Notes: a model not told the origin generated them from the sequence alone. 64,000 nt of DNA from Primula veris (GCA_963682055.1 OY821746.1:26602481-26666480), one strand, 5' to 3'; shown: positions 46,356-59,674, numbered from the stretch's first letter. Program-made: numbers and translations.

Positions 46356-47836
46356 ACATACATATATATGATAGGGTAAATTTTTGGTCGGTACTAGATT
46401 GGCATTAGTACCAGCGCGAAAGTAATAACTGTAAATCAGTACCACTTGGATATTTACATAGATACCCCCGCTTTAGATTGTGACACGTGTCTATCACGTC
46501 ACCACAACACCCCCCACGCCCTCTCTATCTCTCTCTTGTGCGGTGAAAACCGTCCCAAATCAACATGCACTGATAAAAAACCACCCCCTCTCTCTCTAAA
46601 TAAGTGACGAGAAAGGCAAAATAAACCTTCCTCTCATTTTTTTTTCTTCCTTTGTTACGAAGACAATCGAATTAGAAAACGTGTTGCTGAAGTTTCGTAG
46701 ACTACTACAGTGGTGATAAAAGTGATTTCTATACATTTTTTTAATAATACTTATTAACTTTTGACGTTTCTAACTCAAAATACTTCAAATAGACTGTCGT
46801 ATATTTGTTTGATCAATAATTATTTCTGTAGTGAAACCCTAACTTAGAAACTTATTATATTGTCTATTACTAATTTTTTTTCTCAATAATATCAATTTAA
46901 ATACTATAAATCTGTCGTTTGTGAAATATTTTTTATTAACATGAATAAATATGATATCAGATTCTCAACCATTTTTTTATTAGTGCATTTATTCGTGTTA
47001 TAATATTAAATTGTTTATTGGTCTATGTATTGCTGTATTGCTATGTTTCAACAATTCCACCACAAATTTGGTATTTGTTTATTAGTCTGTCATTGGCTCT
47101 TCTGTTCCATTCAAAATTATTAATTAGCATGTTTATTACTCTGTCTATTAGTATGTTTGTTGCTATTTTTGAAAAATTAAGAAATTAATATTAAATTGTT
47201 AATTAGTCTGTCTATTAAATTGATTAAGGAAATAATATTAAATTGTTTGTATTATTTAAGGAAATAATAATAAATTGTTCATATTATTTAAGGAACCAAT
47301 ATTAAATTGTTAATTAGTCTTTCTATTAAATTGATTAAGGAAATAAAAATAAAAATTTTAATATTATTTAAAGAAATAATATTAAGCTATTAATCAGTCT
47401 TTCTATTAGTCTGTTGCTATTTTCCAACAATTACACCTATATTTGATATTAGTCTGTCATTGGTTTTTTAGTTAAGAAATTAATGTTCAAATGTTTATTA
47501 GTCTGTCTGTTGATATTTTTCAACAATTACACTAATATTTAGTATCATTTTGTCTATTACTCTGTCATTGGTTTCTTTGTTATAGTTTAAAAAATTCCAA
47601 TAAATTGTTAATTACATTGTTTGTTACTATTTTTCAACAAATTACACCAATGTTTGGTATCAGACTGTCTATTAGGCTGTCAATTTTTATAATAATTTCT
47701 AGGAACAAAAACAAAAAAAGAAGTAAGACAGAAAGAAACTTTTATTATTAATTTTTTGGAACAACTTTGAAACCTTACAAATGGAGCCTAAGCTCCAAGG
47801 CTCGAAAACAACAAAATAACAAATAAAATAAAAACA

Positions 47837-48082
47837 CTACTGACCACCGTTGGTCAGTTCTTCCACCTCCGCTTCAAGTTCCTCTACCGTCTCCTCGAGC
47901 TCGAGAACCCGGGCCTCGAGAACCAACTTCTCATCAAAAATCTGGTTGAAGAAGCCGGCCATCATATCAGACACAAAGTCAGCGTCTGCCAATTCTAGAG
48001 TTTTTGCATTAAGTTGGGTTTCCAACTCAATTACTCTGGCCCTTAAGATTTCAGCTTCATTGTTGATGTTGTTGTTAGCCAT
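47837..48082 (-). CDS. Small coiled-coil ORF, copy 2 (81 aa)
   Basis: Duplicate of the ORF at 31694-31939. It has the same length, start (MANNNINNEAEILRARV) and end (EEVEELTNGGQ-like), with no stop or indel gained since duplication although neighbouring segments of the unit have gained indels. Heptad pattern and flanking AATAAA are the same as in copy 1. No known family. Confidence 0.6.
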   Translation of the reverse strand: MANNNINNEAEILRARVIELETQLNAKTLELADADFVSDMMAGFFNQIFDEKLVLEARVLELEETVEELEAEVEELTNGGQ

Positions 48083-48460
48083 TATATTCTGAGAAAGAAA
48101 GACAATAATATGTTATATGAATATAAAATACATATGAATGACTCAAACATGTGGATATTAATTAGATGGCATATATAGTGATAGCTTGAAGTACTGTAGG
48201 TTTAACGTTAGAACTCTAGGTTTAATAGTCTTTATCATATTTGAAGTACTGTACTAATTCCTATAAAGATCACAATAAAAGCGAAATTACTGAACCCTTA
48301 TTAATGCAAGTGACGTGCTTCGTTCGACCAGACATGCTAAGATGCTAAGAGACAGCATAATAAAAATTGCACATCGTCTATTATAAGTATACTGGAAACT
48401 GATAAATCAATATGTTGGATATCACTGGAAAAAGAACCTAGTGCCAGATCAAAGCAACAA

Positions 48461-49053
48461 ATGAGCTATTGCACAAATGGTGAAGGTCCGGTTGAGTTTA
48501 TCCCAGATGATACTATTTTAGAAAGCTTAAAAAATTGTGTTGTAGGGTACTTCTTAGGAGGGAAATTGCCATTTTTTGACGTGGAAGCCGAAATGAAGAG
48601 ACTTTGGCCTAGCTTGATCTTAGTCCGACGCAATGAGAAAGGTTTCTTCCTCTTATATTTTCAGAACGAGAATGATATGAATCTGTTTTTAGAGAATAGG
48701 CACTGTTATGTGTTTGGTAGGCTAATGGTTGTGAAGATATGGCATCGTATGTTGAAGCTTAATAAAGAAGCGATAGAAGTGATACCAATCTGGGTGAGGT
48801 TTATGATGTTCTGCTCGAGTTCTGGTCATGTGGCAACCTAAGCAGGCTTGCAAGTAGAATTGGCAGACCACTTTATATAGACCAAGTAACAGTTAAATGG
48901 ATGCTTCAAAAAATCTGCATGCCTAATACTTTTCAAGTCGAGAATGGGGATGAGATTGTTGATATAGATGTGCGATATCAGTGGTTACCTCCTAGGTGTG
49001 GTGAGTGCAAAAAATTTGGTCATAAAGATGCCTATTGTCCGAGAAGGCAATAG
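48461..49053 (+). pseudogene. LINE ORF1 remnant (DUF4283 and CCHC knuckle), copy 2
   Basis: Duplicate of 32322-32945. Here the TGG is kept where copy 1 has TGA, but one T is lost near 48800, so the frame shifts (VRFMMFCSSS in place of VKFYDVPLEFW). A further deletion removes part of the linker. The knuckle CGECKKFGHKDAYC is still readable downstream in another frame. Confidence 0.78.
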
Positions 49054-51405
49054 GTACGTGATTCGTAAATAAGGCCATGAGCCAATGAGGTACTCTAAGA
49101 AAAAAAACGAGCTGCGATATTATCAGCCCCCTACAACTGAAAACCCTTGGCAGACTACTTACGACGAGAGTAGAACTAAAAAAATGTGGGTTAGAACAAG
49201 AAGAAGAGAGAGAAGGAGAAATCTTAGCTACAGTAAAGGTCATAACTGAACAAGATAGCAATGACAATATGCAAGAGGACACTACCTTGGTGTGGCAGTT
49301 ACTCCGTATTACTGAAAATCTAGAGCAACAAGAAGATATAGAGGATGACTTTACAGCTGAACCGATTCGCCTTCTTCAATCTCAAAAAATGAATTTACCC
49401 TCTGATCATTTGCCCAAGTTATTTAAAGCAAATAACGGAAAGGGAAATAATGAGCAATTAGTCACACATCTATTACTCAAAACTGCAACGCTGACAAGCA
49501 TAAAGAAAGGCGAGCTAGTTGTAGACCTTTACTCATCCAATTGAAAAACATAAGTGGATGAAAAAGAAGAGGAAAAAGAGGAAACAAACCAAGAAATGGA
49601 ATTGATTTAAAATGCAGAGTGAATATAGAAAAATTTAAACACATCGATATAAACTAGAAACATGTCAAAATCAATTAACAATTACTATGATATTTATGAT
49701 TATGGGGATTTTGACATTTGTTAATTATTTTATATTCGTATTGAAGAAAAATTGGTGCATAACATATAAGATTTTGAAGAAATAATCTACAAAAAGGTTA
49801 AACTATTTTCATGGCTGGATCACAAATCTATCTATTGGTGATCGGATTTTCCAACATCAACAATAGTTTATTCTATATGAGGAAATGAAGGGCTCTATTT
49901 CTCTCCTCTATGGAGTTTAATAGTAAGGACAGGCTGAATAGAAGAGACGGTAGAGAGTTGGAAAATTGATCTTACTAAAAGGAGGGATTTAATTTTATTG
50001 TTTATTTATTTTTGGTTCTCATGTTCTAATTTTCTCTGTTTTCACTTTATGTATTGATTTACTATGTAATAAGATCGTAGGTCAATTAAACATTAAAATC
50101 AATGGGGAAAAAGTGGGTCTCCCACGTTTAATTAAAAAAAAGATAGTGAACCGTCAATTTCAATTTCAATAAATTTAATCGACCACGTAAAAAACAATCT
50201 AACAAGGTCGATTAACAAGATCATGAGAAGATTCATATATTACATTGAAAGAATTATAACACTAATAGGGAGAAGTGGTTATAACTTAAGTTCCAGATGA
50301 AAGAAAACATCGTAAACTTTATCTGACTGTTCAAATAAGTACTCAACTACATCATTTTAAGGGAATCAAGGTATATTTTCAACCATACTATACCAATTTA
50401 TGTGCGATCCAACAACAATTATTTTTAAGCATTCGATCTCATATCAACAAACCATCTAGTTATAAGAAAATTCATTTCCCATTTTCCCGCGTTGCGTGAT
50501 ATAAAAGAAGTACGAACTAAAGAAGAAACAGTCCTATATAGCTTGTCTATGTTACTTATGGCATTCAACCGCACTACGGAGTAAGAAAAAAAACATGATG
50601 GTAAGTTGGTAACATTTCCTTACGAGTAGGAATCTTTCAAGTCATGTTCATAATTTACTAACTCATGGGGATTTACATTTCTACTTTTTAGACAAAATTT
50701 GAATAATCTACCCATTCCTCTAACAAATCTGCACTCTAAACTAAATCTTTAATACAAATTACCTAGTCTAACAACTAAAAGAATTACAATTAGCACATAT
50801 ATAGCGAAACTAGACCGGATATGATTTATGAAGAATTAACAATCATGATATCACTCGACAAAATTAAATAAATGCAATTAGGTTTGAAAATAAGATATTT
50901 CCATAAACTAACTTGGACATATTGTAAATGAGCACAAAAAGTCAACGACTTCAGAAGATAACTAATGTAAAAGATTTCAAATTTCAGAAGATAACTAACC
51001 TGGACAGGAAAAAAGAAACAATTAGGTAATTACCAACCAGAAAGTTGAAACCCTAGTATTGGCAACGATGGTGGAAGAAGAGAGAAGAATGTATTGTCAC
51101 ATTATTAGTACATTTCCCTATTTAAAGCATGATTATAATTAAAATCATTACTATTTTTGTTCTTACGTAAGTAGCTAGAAACTATTTTTAGTTGACTAAA
51201 AGAGAAATTGTGATAAGAATGAAAATGCACAAATTAATTTTTTTCCATATCGTTTATGTATTTGGTTTAAGTGCATTGAATTTGATTTATTACATTCTCT
51301 ATAAAAATATTGTATGCGGTCTAGAAAATCAGTTATCATCAATCTATATTATTAATTGTCATTATTCGTTTCTCTAGTTTCTCCTTATGAACTTAAATAC
51401 GAATA

Positions 51406-51640
51406 CTTCATCCGTTCTTATTTAATTGTTAACTATGAAATTATGTGTAATTTTCACCGGGCAAGAACTTGTATCAAAATTATCGGAATGAAAATTTTCA
51501 AAAATTGATCATATAGTTCAAATGTTAAATTTTATGATTAGATTTTTAAAAAATTCATTTCGACAATTTCGATACAAGTTATAAGCCGGTTAAAATTGCA
51601 TGTAGTTTCGTAGTGGACAATTAAATGGGAACGGATTGAG
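51406..51640. mobile_element. Stowaway-like MITE 1
   Basis: 235 bp flanked by TA. The ends CTTCATCCGTTCTTATTTAATTG and its mirror CAATTAAATGGGAACGGATTGAG match Stowaway-type termini, and the interior is also largely self-complementary. The matching site in copy C (35524-35530, GAATATG) is empty with a single TA. Confidence 0.92.
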
Positions 51641-51642
51641 TA

Positions 51643-51921
51643 TGTTATTACGGTAATATAATGTGTTTCCGCATGTCTTCATCTAATTAGAAATTTTCTT
51701 TAATCAATTCATTATTTAGAACTATCAATTTAAAAACACTCATCTCCTAGATGGATATTGTAGAACATTTTAAAAAAACCGAAAGAACAACGCTAATGGA
51801 AATGAGAAAATCTTTTCAAAAGTCTAATTGAGTAGTTAAACGGCATTTACAAAGGAAGTTGAAGGCAGGACGAGAACGTTGAAATATACTATATCCTAAT
51901 TTGCGCAATCCTACCCTTTAA
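51643..51921. other. End of duplication and spacer
   Basis: 51643-51770 completes duplication copy 2. The next 150 bp has no gene or repeat that I recognise. Confidence 0.5.
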
Positions 51922-52339
51922 TCTATACTATTAATATATGTGTAGATGCCTTATGAAGCCTTGAAACAACTAATTACAAAAAGCTATTGATAGTTTAAAA
52001 AATTACACATAGTGTTAGAAATTCAAAAACTAAAAAAAAAATATAACTGTCTTACGTTCAATTCAAAATAGATACTAATTATTGTTTGAATAAACCCCAA
52101 AAAATAACTCCTCTATCCTCTCTGCACTCTCTCTCCTCCCCCTCTCCTCTATCCATATTCACTGCACTCTCTCTCCTCCCCCTCTCAGGTATTACTCTTC
52201 CTGATATTTATTTATGATTATAAGTGTGTTTTTTTTGTTGTAAAATTGAGTTTGTGTTGCTAAATATTTTTATTTAATATTTCACAACAATTTACACATC
52301 TACGCGTTACACTACCCATCGGGTGGGCAAGTCTGCTAG
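51922..52339 (+). mobile_element. Non-autonomous Helitron
   Basis: 418 bp starting TCTATACTATTAATA and ending CTAG. A short GC-rich hairpin (ACCC-ATC-GGGT) lies about 15 bp before the end. It is inserted between A (51921) and T (52340), as Helitrons do, without a target duplication. It contains a duplicated CT-rich segment (CTGCACTCTCTCTCCTCCCC, about 52118-52190). No Rep/helicase is encoded. Confidence 0.85.
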
Positions 52340-52403
52340 TATTATATAAGTAAAGTAGTAAATTACGATAAGAATTAATGCTTAATATATAACCCAATTT
52401 TTA

Positions 52404-52640
52404 CTCCTCCATCCATTCTCATTTAACTGTCTATTACGAAACTACGTGTAATTTTAACCGGCTTATGACTTGTATCAAAATTGTCGAAATGAATTTTTTA
52501 AAAATATAATCATAAAATTTAACATTTGAACTATATGGTTAATTTTTAAAAAATTTCATTCGACAATTTTGATACAAGTTTTTGTCCGGTCAAAATTGCA
52601 CGTAGTTTCGTAGTGGACAATTAAATAGGAACGGATTGAG
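52404..52640. mobile_element. Stowaway-like MITE 2
   Basis: 237 bp between TA dinucleotides, starting CTCCTCCATCCATTCTC and ending GGAACGGATTGAG. It is clearly homologous over its whole length to the copies at 51406 and 59437. Confidence 0.92.
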
Positions 52641-52969
52641 TAATTTATTGTCCACGATGACACTTTTTCAAAACTTGAGTTTTTATAAATTCACTTCTCA
52701 TTAATGTTCACTTTATTTACAAAAACGCTCTTATTTAACATAAAACACTCAATTTCTCTCTCTAAAATAGAAAAAATAAAAACATCAAAAATATATTAAA
52801 AATTCAAATTAATTTATAAAAAATCGAAAAATTAATAATTAATAAAAAAAATCAAAAAAATCCAAAAAAAAATACAAAAAAAAAATCCAAAAAATCTAAA
52901 AAGTCAAAAAGTTCAAAAGGTTCAAAAAAATCAAAAAAATTTTAAAAGTTAATAAAAAATTTGAAAGTG

Positions 52970-53905
52970 CATAAAAAGTGTATACATGTCGATAAAAATG
53001 CATAAAATGAGCATAAAGAATGCATGAATAGTGCATGAAAAGTGCATACAGATCAATAATTATTGCATATGGATCGATAAAAGTGTATAAAATACATACG
53101 AGTCAATAAACTGCATAAAAGGTGTATAAAAAATATATACGGGTCAATAAAAATGTATAAATAGTGCATAAAAAATGAATACGGGTTAATAAGAGTGTAT
53201 AAAATGTGCATAAATAGTGAGTAAAAATATTAATGAGTCAATAAAAATACATAAAAATATATACGGATCAATAAAAGTGCATAAATAGTGCATACGGGTC
53301 AATAAAATTGCATAAAAATATAAATGAGTCAATAAAAGTGCATAAAAAATATATACGGGTCAATAAAAGTGCATAAATAGTGTATACGAGTCAATAAAAG
53401 TATATAAAAGTGCATAAAAATTACATAAAATATATATATGTGTATATAAAAGTGCATAAAAAATATATACGGGTCAATAAAAATACATAAATAGTGCATA
53501 CGAGTCAATAAAAGTGCATAAATTGTACATAAAAAGTACATAAAAAATATATGAGTCAATAAAAGTGCATAAAAAATATATACGGGTCAATAAAAATGTA
53601 TAAATAGTGCATACGGGTCAATAAAAGTACATAAAATATGCACAAAAAGTGCATAAAAAATTAAACGGGTCAACAAAAGTGCATAAAAATGCATACGGGT
53701 CAATAAAAGTGCATCAAATGTGCATAAGAAATATATACGGGTCAATAAAAGTACATAAAAAATGCATACGGGTCAATCAAAATGCATAAATAGTGCATAA
53801 AAAATATATACGAGTCTATAAAAGTTTATAAAAAGTGCATAAAACATGCATAAAAAACATACGGTTCAAAAAAATTGCTTAAAAAATACATATGGATCAA
53901 TAAAA
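52970..53905. repeat. Degenerate minisatellite, GGGTCAATAAAAGTGCATAAA type
   Basis: About 30 loosely conserved units combining CGGGTCAATAAA, AGTGCATAAA and AAATATATA, with unit length drifting between about 18 and 45 bp. Minus-strand translation gives a meaningless Tyr/Phe/His-rich ORF. The flanks (52800-52960) are A-rich with TCAAAAA repeats. Confidence 0.92.
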
Positions 53906-54099
53906 ATGCATAATTTTCCCCAAAACTCACTTGTTCACTTTTACAGTCAACCAATATTAATCACTGTTAGTTTTAACTTTGAAAACTATTGGACCAATTC
54001 AATAATAATGTAACCAAACTACTGAAATTACAATAGTAAGCCTCCTTCTTTTCAAACATGTTAACCAAACTGCCGCCACCACCAGCCACGGCCTGAGCA

Positions 54100-54635
54100 C
54101 AAGGGCGAATCTATATGTGGGCAAGGGCTTGGTTCGGGAGAAAAAAACATTAAAAAATATTTTTTTAGTATTTTTTACAAAAAATAGTTATATAATATCA
54201 TATACAAATTATTTACAATCTTACTATATTGGTGCAGTGGGAGAGTGACACTCTTTTCCCATTCTTTTCCCATTCTCAATTTTTTTTTCGTTTTATTATG
54301 AGTTTCTTTTAAACGTTATTATTAATACATTTTTTCTAATTAAAAAACTTAATAATACTTGTTACTTTTATTACTTCTTAGACTTTGTTACATCTCTATA
54401 ATTCCATTTTTACATTTTTAAAATTACATTTAACTTTAGTTTGTATTCTCTCAATGTTATGTACGTTTAAAATAAAATATAAAGCATTAAACATATACAT
54501 TTAAAAGAAAAATTGCTATATAGTAAGCAATTGTATTATTTATTACAACTACATCATTATAATCATTGTTGCATTTTGATACATTTTTACATATAATTTT
54601 GTCTTCCCTTACTCAAAATCCTGGATTCAACACTG
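54100..54635. mobile_element. hAT-like MITE
   Basis: 536 bp flanked by a perfect 8 bp duplication CCTGAGCA (54092-54099 and 54636-54643). The left end CAAGGGCGAATCTA and the inverted right end CAGTGTTGAATCCA match at 9 of 14 positions. The interior is AT-rich and non-coding. Confidence 0.85.
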
Positions 54636-54643
54636 CCTGAGCA

Positions 54644-55830
54644 GACCCCGAGAAAAACCCATCACTGGAGAATAGAAAGAGAGAACGGCGCAGAGGGAGA
54701 GAGAGGGACCGGGCAGAGAAAAAAAATGAGAGAGGGAGAGAGAGAAACAGCCACCATCCGCCGCATACCACCGCCAACGCCGCCTCCCTGGCGCAACCCT
54801 TCCCCTCCCGCATCGCCCTCGACATCCATCTCCGCCGACCTAAGAGAGAGAGAGAGAGAAGATATCTGAGCTCCATCGCCTGGTGGTGGATTAGATTTTC
54901 GTTGCAGTAGGCTGATCACACCCACCGTGATCTCCGTCGCCAGAGAACAAACGTAGGAAGCAGCGCCGCCGGACAGAGAGAGAGGAGATGAGTTAGAGAA
55001 AGAGAGAGGAGATGAAATAGATAGAAAGAGGGGAACACAGAGATGAGAAAGATGAACGATGACTCCGTTTTTTTAATTTATAAATTAAATTAAATTTGTA
55101 AGGATTATTTATATGATGTAAAAGTGAGTGATTGGAAAACCAAATGTTTTGGTATTGTCTATAACATAAGTATAAAAAGTGGTAGGTATTGGGGTTTTTC
55201 TAATTAAACATGCATTCTTTCTGGTTCTCTAGTTATATAAGCTTCGAAAACGAAGAATTAAGTCATATTAAACAGGTCATGAAAAGTAGACTAACGAGTC
55301 GATACAGTTTTTGATTAATTTGTTAATGTTAAATGGTGATACTTAATTAACGGGATTGTATTTTAATTAAAGCACTCTGCACACAAATTTATAAATGAAT
55401 ATTCTGAGATAACTTACGCAAACAAATAAGATTTACAATCTTCGATTATCTAGTGTGAGACTATTACCAAATTTTCCCATGCTACGTAGTATTAAAAAAA
55501 TACTATCATAAAGAGGTAATAAAGCTCCTCATCTGGGTCAGTACTGACTCACTATTTATCCATGTTATATAGATTAAATGAAAAATTATTGTTTAATACA
55601 TCAATCTATCGGTGGTTAAGAATTTGTATATTCAACTTATAAACTTAACAGTTTACATAACTTTTAAGATATCTATCAATCAACGCATTTTAGTTGATTT
55701 ATATTAACTTTTTAAGAGAAGTTTAATCATGTGTGACCATGTGACTACTTTCAGATATGATTTAAAGGTAAAAACAGAAATCGTACATGATCAATAATCG
55801 GTTAAAAAGTTAACATAAGTTAATTGGAGT
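54644..55830. other. GA-rich then AT-rich DNA, no clear gene
   Basis: 54660-55060 is GA-rich with a GC-rich core (CCGCCGCATACCACCGCC, near 54758) and looks like a leader or promoter fragment. ORFs on both strands are low-complexity and no domain is seen. 55080-55830 is AT-rich without features. Confidence 0.45.
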
Positions 55831-56679
55831 CAGAGGCGGCACACCTCTATGACCAGGGGTTGCTACGGCAACCCCACAATTTCGGAAATTTTTTTTTTTT
55901 ATTATTGTTTTTCATAATAATTCATATATACTGTATTCTGTCAACCTCTTAAATATTTTTTTGGCAACCCCTCCCAAAATTATATATTGTTAGTGTAATA
56001 ACATACCATAATTTTGTATGTGTTAATAATATATAAGTAAAACTTAAAAAATTAACATATGCAAGTGATTATAAAAGACAGTTTACACCAACTTATCATG
56101 TTAAAATGTAACACACATCTTTAAAAAAATTAAACAAAAATAATAATTAGAATAGTGGTGAGTGCAAATAAAATTTATAAAAGAATTTTTAATGGTTTGT
56201 ATTTTAATTGAATTGAATATACTGAAATTGTGTAATAGATATTTAATTGTTCGTATATATCTATTATTTAATATACGTTTGGTTTTTTCAGTTTTTTTTT
56301 TTAAAATTTATTTACCTTTGTGTCTTAATTTTTTTACTTGTTATAGCTTAATTTCTTAAATTTAACTTTTATATCTTTTGGGTTTCTATTTTATTTATTT
56401 TTTAATCAATTTTGAAATGCTGAAATTTTCGACACATGACTGCACGTGACATTAGTGTTGTGGATTTTTCTGGAAGTTTGAAAAAAAAGTCGAAATTGAG
56501 AAAAAAAAAATATAGAAATTAAATACATTTTAATTAAGAAAAAAAGGTAAAAAAACATGAAGAAAATATGGTAAAAAAGTATTAAAAAAAATTGCCTTTT
56601 CCGTGTTTATACTTTGAAAAATATTATGCGTTTTTATTAATTTTGGCAACCATACACATTTGTTCTGATTCCGCCCCTG
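55831..56679. mobile_element. hAT-like non-autonomous element
   Basis: 849 bp with ends CAGAGGCGGCA and, inverted, CAGGGGCGGAA. The flanking octamers are ATTGGAGT and ACTAGAGT (6 of 8 matching). Near the left end GGGGTTGC...GCAACCCC forms a small palindrome. No transposase is seen. Confidence 0.7.
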
Positions 56680-59436
56680 ACTAGAGTGTGTTGATTGATG
56701 AATTTGTTATAAGTGAGTATGTAAATTATTAAACTTGTAATTTGGTGAGTATGCAGATTCTTAAACACCAATAGATTGATGTAATAAACAATAATTATCC
56801 CTTATTAAATTAGCAAAATGAATAGATCCATAGAAATCTTCTTCTCTTTTTGGTAAATTGAATAGAAATTCAAATCTAAGATGTAGATAAAAACATGGGA
56901 TATCGGGATTATAACAAAATAGAATAGTAAATTGAAGTGTAACTGAAGACTAAGCAGCAGGCGCACGTCACGGTGAATTCTGAAGGTGAGTTCGTGTGCG
57001 CATCATGTTTTTCAACTTTAGAAACAACATGAACTGCACTAGCTTGTAGAGCTTCCTCAAGGAGTTGGAAGTAGTTATAGAATATACCCATATTAATTAA
57101 TGAACGAAAGAGGATGCCGAACTAAGCTTCACGTTCAGATTTGATCTCCGAATCTAAGTTTGTAACAGTCACTTCACTGTCTAAAAGCTTCTATGCATGT
57201 AGGTCTCTCATGTTCCTCACTTCATCGGTTGTATTGCATTGGTTGAGTAACTCCCTGCATTGGTTGTATTGCATCGGTTGTATTCAACTGTGGTAGATAC
57301 AGGAGAATGAAGAAAAAAAGAGGAGAAATGTAGCGGTATATATTGATGTTACTTAACAAATTGAATTGAAGCACACATTATGTACTATATATGTATGCAT
57401 ACTTGCATAGCAAACTTGAATGTTTTGATTATAAATACAGTAAAGATAATTAATAATGATCCAAGATTTGAAGTACACATTAACTATCACTCTTTACCAC
57501 ATCCTTGTTCGTATTCAATAAAGTGAAATAAATTTCACAAGATTTTGCAACAACAATTAATTATTCATCATTATCTATTCATAAAAGTTTGCCATAATTG
57601 CTAGCTTTAAAGGAAAAGGAATAAAGCTTTTTCCTACTCCATTTAAGAGTGGCTTTTCTTACATCTATAGCAAAATATCAATCACACATAACGCCTCCCG
57701 TCAGCTTAACACACATCCATTGCTTACATGAGAAGCAGTGACGGAACTAATATGTCGGTAAGTCTGAATTACATATATAAACTATTTTTTTTAGTATGGG
57801 CCGGGGTGGTAAGATTCTATAATCTTCACATCTTCATCAAAATATGTAGAAAATTTTAAGTGTTTTCTCAATAAGGGGATGTTTTAATCCCTTTTAGTCC
57901 GTTTCTAGTTTCTCCCCTAACAAGAAGTTTATGCAAATACAATATATTACAGAATGCAACAACTAAGGTAGTGAGGTAGAGTTTTATTGAAATCCAGATT
58001 AAATGCCAGTTATCTACGTAGAAAGTTTAGTTGTCGTTGAAGCTACAACAAGAAGTTTTGCTGGAAGAAATGGTGACACAATTACATACTCTACTCTTGG
58101 AAATATATATGCAGCTAGATTGTACACATTTTGTTTTAAATATTTATGTCTTAATTACAGTATAACATCTATACAGTTATAAGTTCGGGACCACGAAAAA
58201 ATATGAATATATAGAGGTTATTCTTAAATGAAGGTTCATATATAAAAAATATAATTTTATTTAAATATATATTTTATATAATACAAAATAAATTTATACA
58301 TTGTTTCACTAACTAATACAAATATTTAAGAGACAATTACATATTTTGAAAACACACGATAACATGAATTAAAGGAGGTGGAAAATCATGATATAATAAA
58401 CTCATAAATTTTAAAAAAATTAATTGAGTACAAAATTATTTAGAAAATCGAATATATGTATCTAGAAAAATGAAAATTCATCTAAATTTTATTTAATAAT
58501 TTCTTTACATGTATAAACACTATCTATAATTTAGCATACAAAGCCGTCTTGAAATTTACATATGTAATTTTACAAGTTTATGTTATTTATCACGATATAG
58601 AAGTACATTTTTTTAAGGCGGGATCTTAAAAAATTATAAATTATTACAATGTGAAGATTATTTCTATTTATATAACTGGTGCCGAATTGGTATCGAAAAT
58701 TTTTATTCTTATATGGAGTTTATTTCTATATGGAGTATTTTTATAGGAAAGTTCTACCGTAGTAGTTGAAGCATCTTGATTGGTCCCATGGTTTCACATG
58801 GAATGAAGAAGTTTGTTTGTTTAAAAAAAAGACAATATATTACATAAATATGGTTTTCTTTGGTAACTTCCATCAGCTTGTAGCTGATATATGTATTAAT
58901 GGTAGTTGCTACTCATTCTGCACGTTCATTTATTCTACATGAGAACGTATGGCAAGACGTTTTTACTAATAAAAAAAACTATAAAAACTTAATCTTGCAA
59001 CTGCATATGGTTTAGCTTATAATTGCAATTTTTAGAAATATTACTCGTTTTCATGTTTTCTCCTTATGAACCAAACATTTAAGTAAAAAATTATTCTTTC
59101 CTCGTTGATTGCGAGTTATGACAACAACATTTAAGCACGTTAGCCTAATAGGACTTGGCGTTAATACGAAACTGGAACAACAATTTTTTTCTTCTACTCA
59201 CTCGGATCACTTTCCTTTCATTGAATTTGTCCGTATCCTCACATTATTCCAGAAAAAAGGGAAAGAAAAAATGATTTTTTTGGGTGGATTGTTCTTGTTT
59301 AGTCTTCTTCGTTTCGTAAGTTCTTTATATTTCTACATCTCTTTCTTCCATGTTTGAGGTTTCTTCCAGTTTCTTAGTAAAAATAGGTGATGGTATTCTG
59401 TCTAAATAGTGGATATAGGTAATAAGCAGAAGAATA
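56680..59436. other. AT-rich DNA with diverged repeat-family copy
   Basis: 57225-57295 has imperfect repeats of CGGTTGTATTGCAT. A 60-codon minus-strand ORF (57091-56909, MGIFYNYFQLLEEALQAS) shows no known family. 57480-57680 and 58840-59160 are a diverged copy of the repeat at 1020-2700, split by about 1.1 kb of AT-rich sequence. Confidence 0.45.
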
Positions 59437-59672
59437 CTCTCTTCGTTCTCATTTAATTATCAACTACGAAACTACGTACAATTTTGACCGGCTTATAACT
59501 TGTATCAAAATTGTATAAATGAATTTTTTTTTAAATCTAATCATAAAATTTAATATTTGAACTATATGATCAACTTTTAAAAAAATTTATTCCGACAATT
59601 TTGATACAAGTTCTTGGCCGGTCAAAATTACACGTAGTTTCGTAATTGACAATTAAATAGGAACGAAGTGAG
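59437..59672. mobile_element. Stowaway-like MITE 3
   Basis: 236 bp between TA dinucleotides, starting CTCTCTTCGTTCTCATTTAATT and ending GGAACGAAGTGAG. It is homologous to the two copies at 51406 and 52404. Confidence 0.92.
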
Positions 59673-59674
59673 TA

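Larger units (their letters stand above)
41505..51770. repeat. Duplication copy 2
   Basis: Direct-orientation copy of 3083-3560 plus 21331-35830. It has its own later insertions: a LINE tail at 44484-44721 and a Stowaway MITE at 51406-51640. Its left part lacks the AT-rich block and the retrotransposon. Homology to copy 1 fades at about 51770. Confidence 0.9.

Noticed and set aside
53329..53559. A 76-codon Tyr/Phe/His-rich minus-strand ORF
   Set aside because: It is translation of the minisatellite repeat and has no independent support.
54662..54925. Two overlapping 87-codon minus-strand ORFs in GA-rich DNA
   Set aside because: Gly/Arg- and Ser/Leu-rich composition in two frames at once fits CT-rich DNA, not a protein gene.
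59109..59357. An 82-codon plus-strand ORF
   Set aside because: It overlaps the local repeat family, is open only in this copy, and has T-rich low-complexity content.
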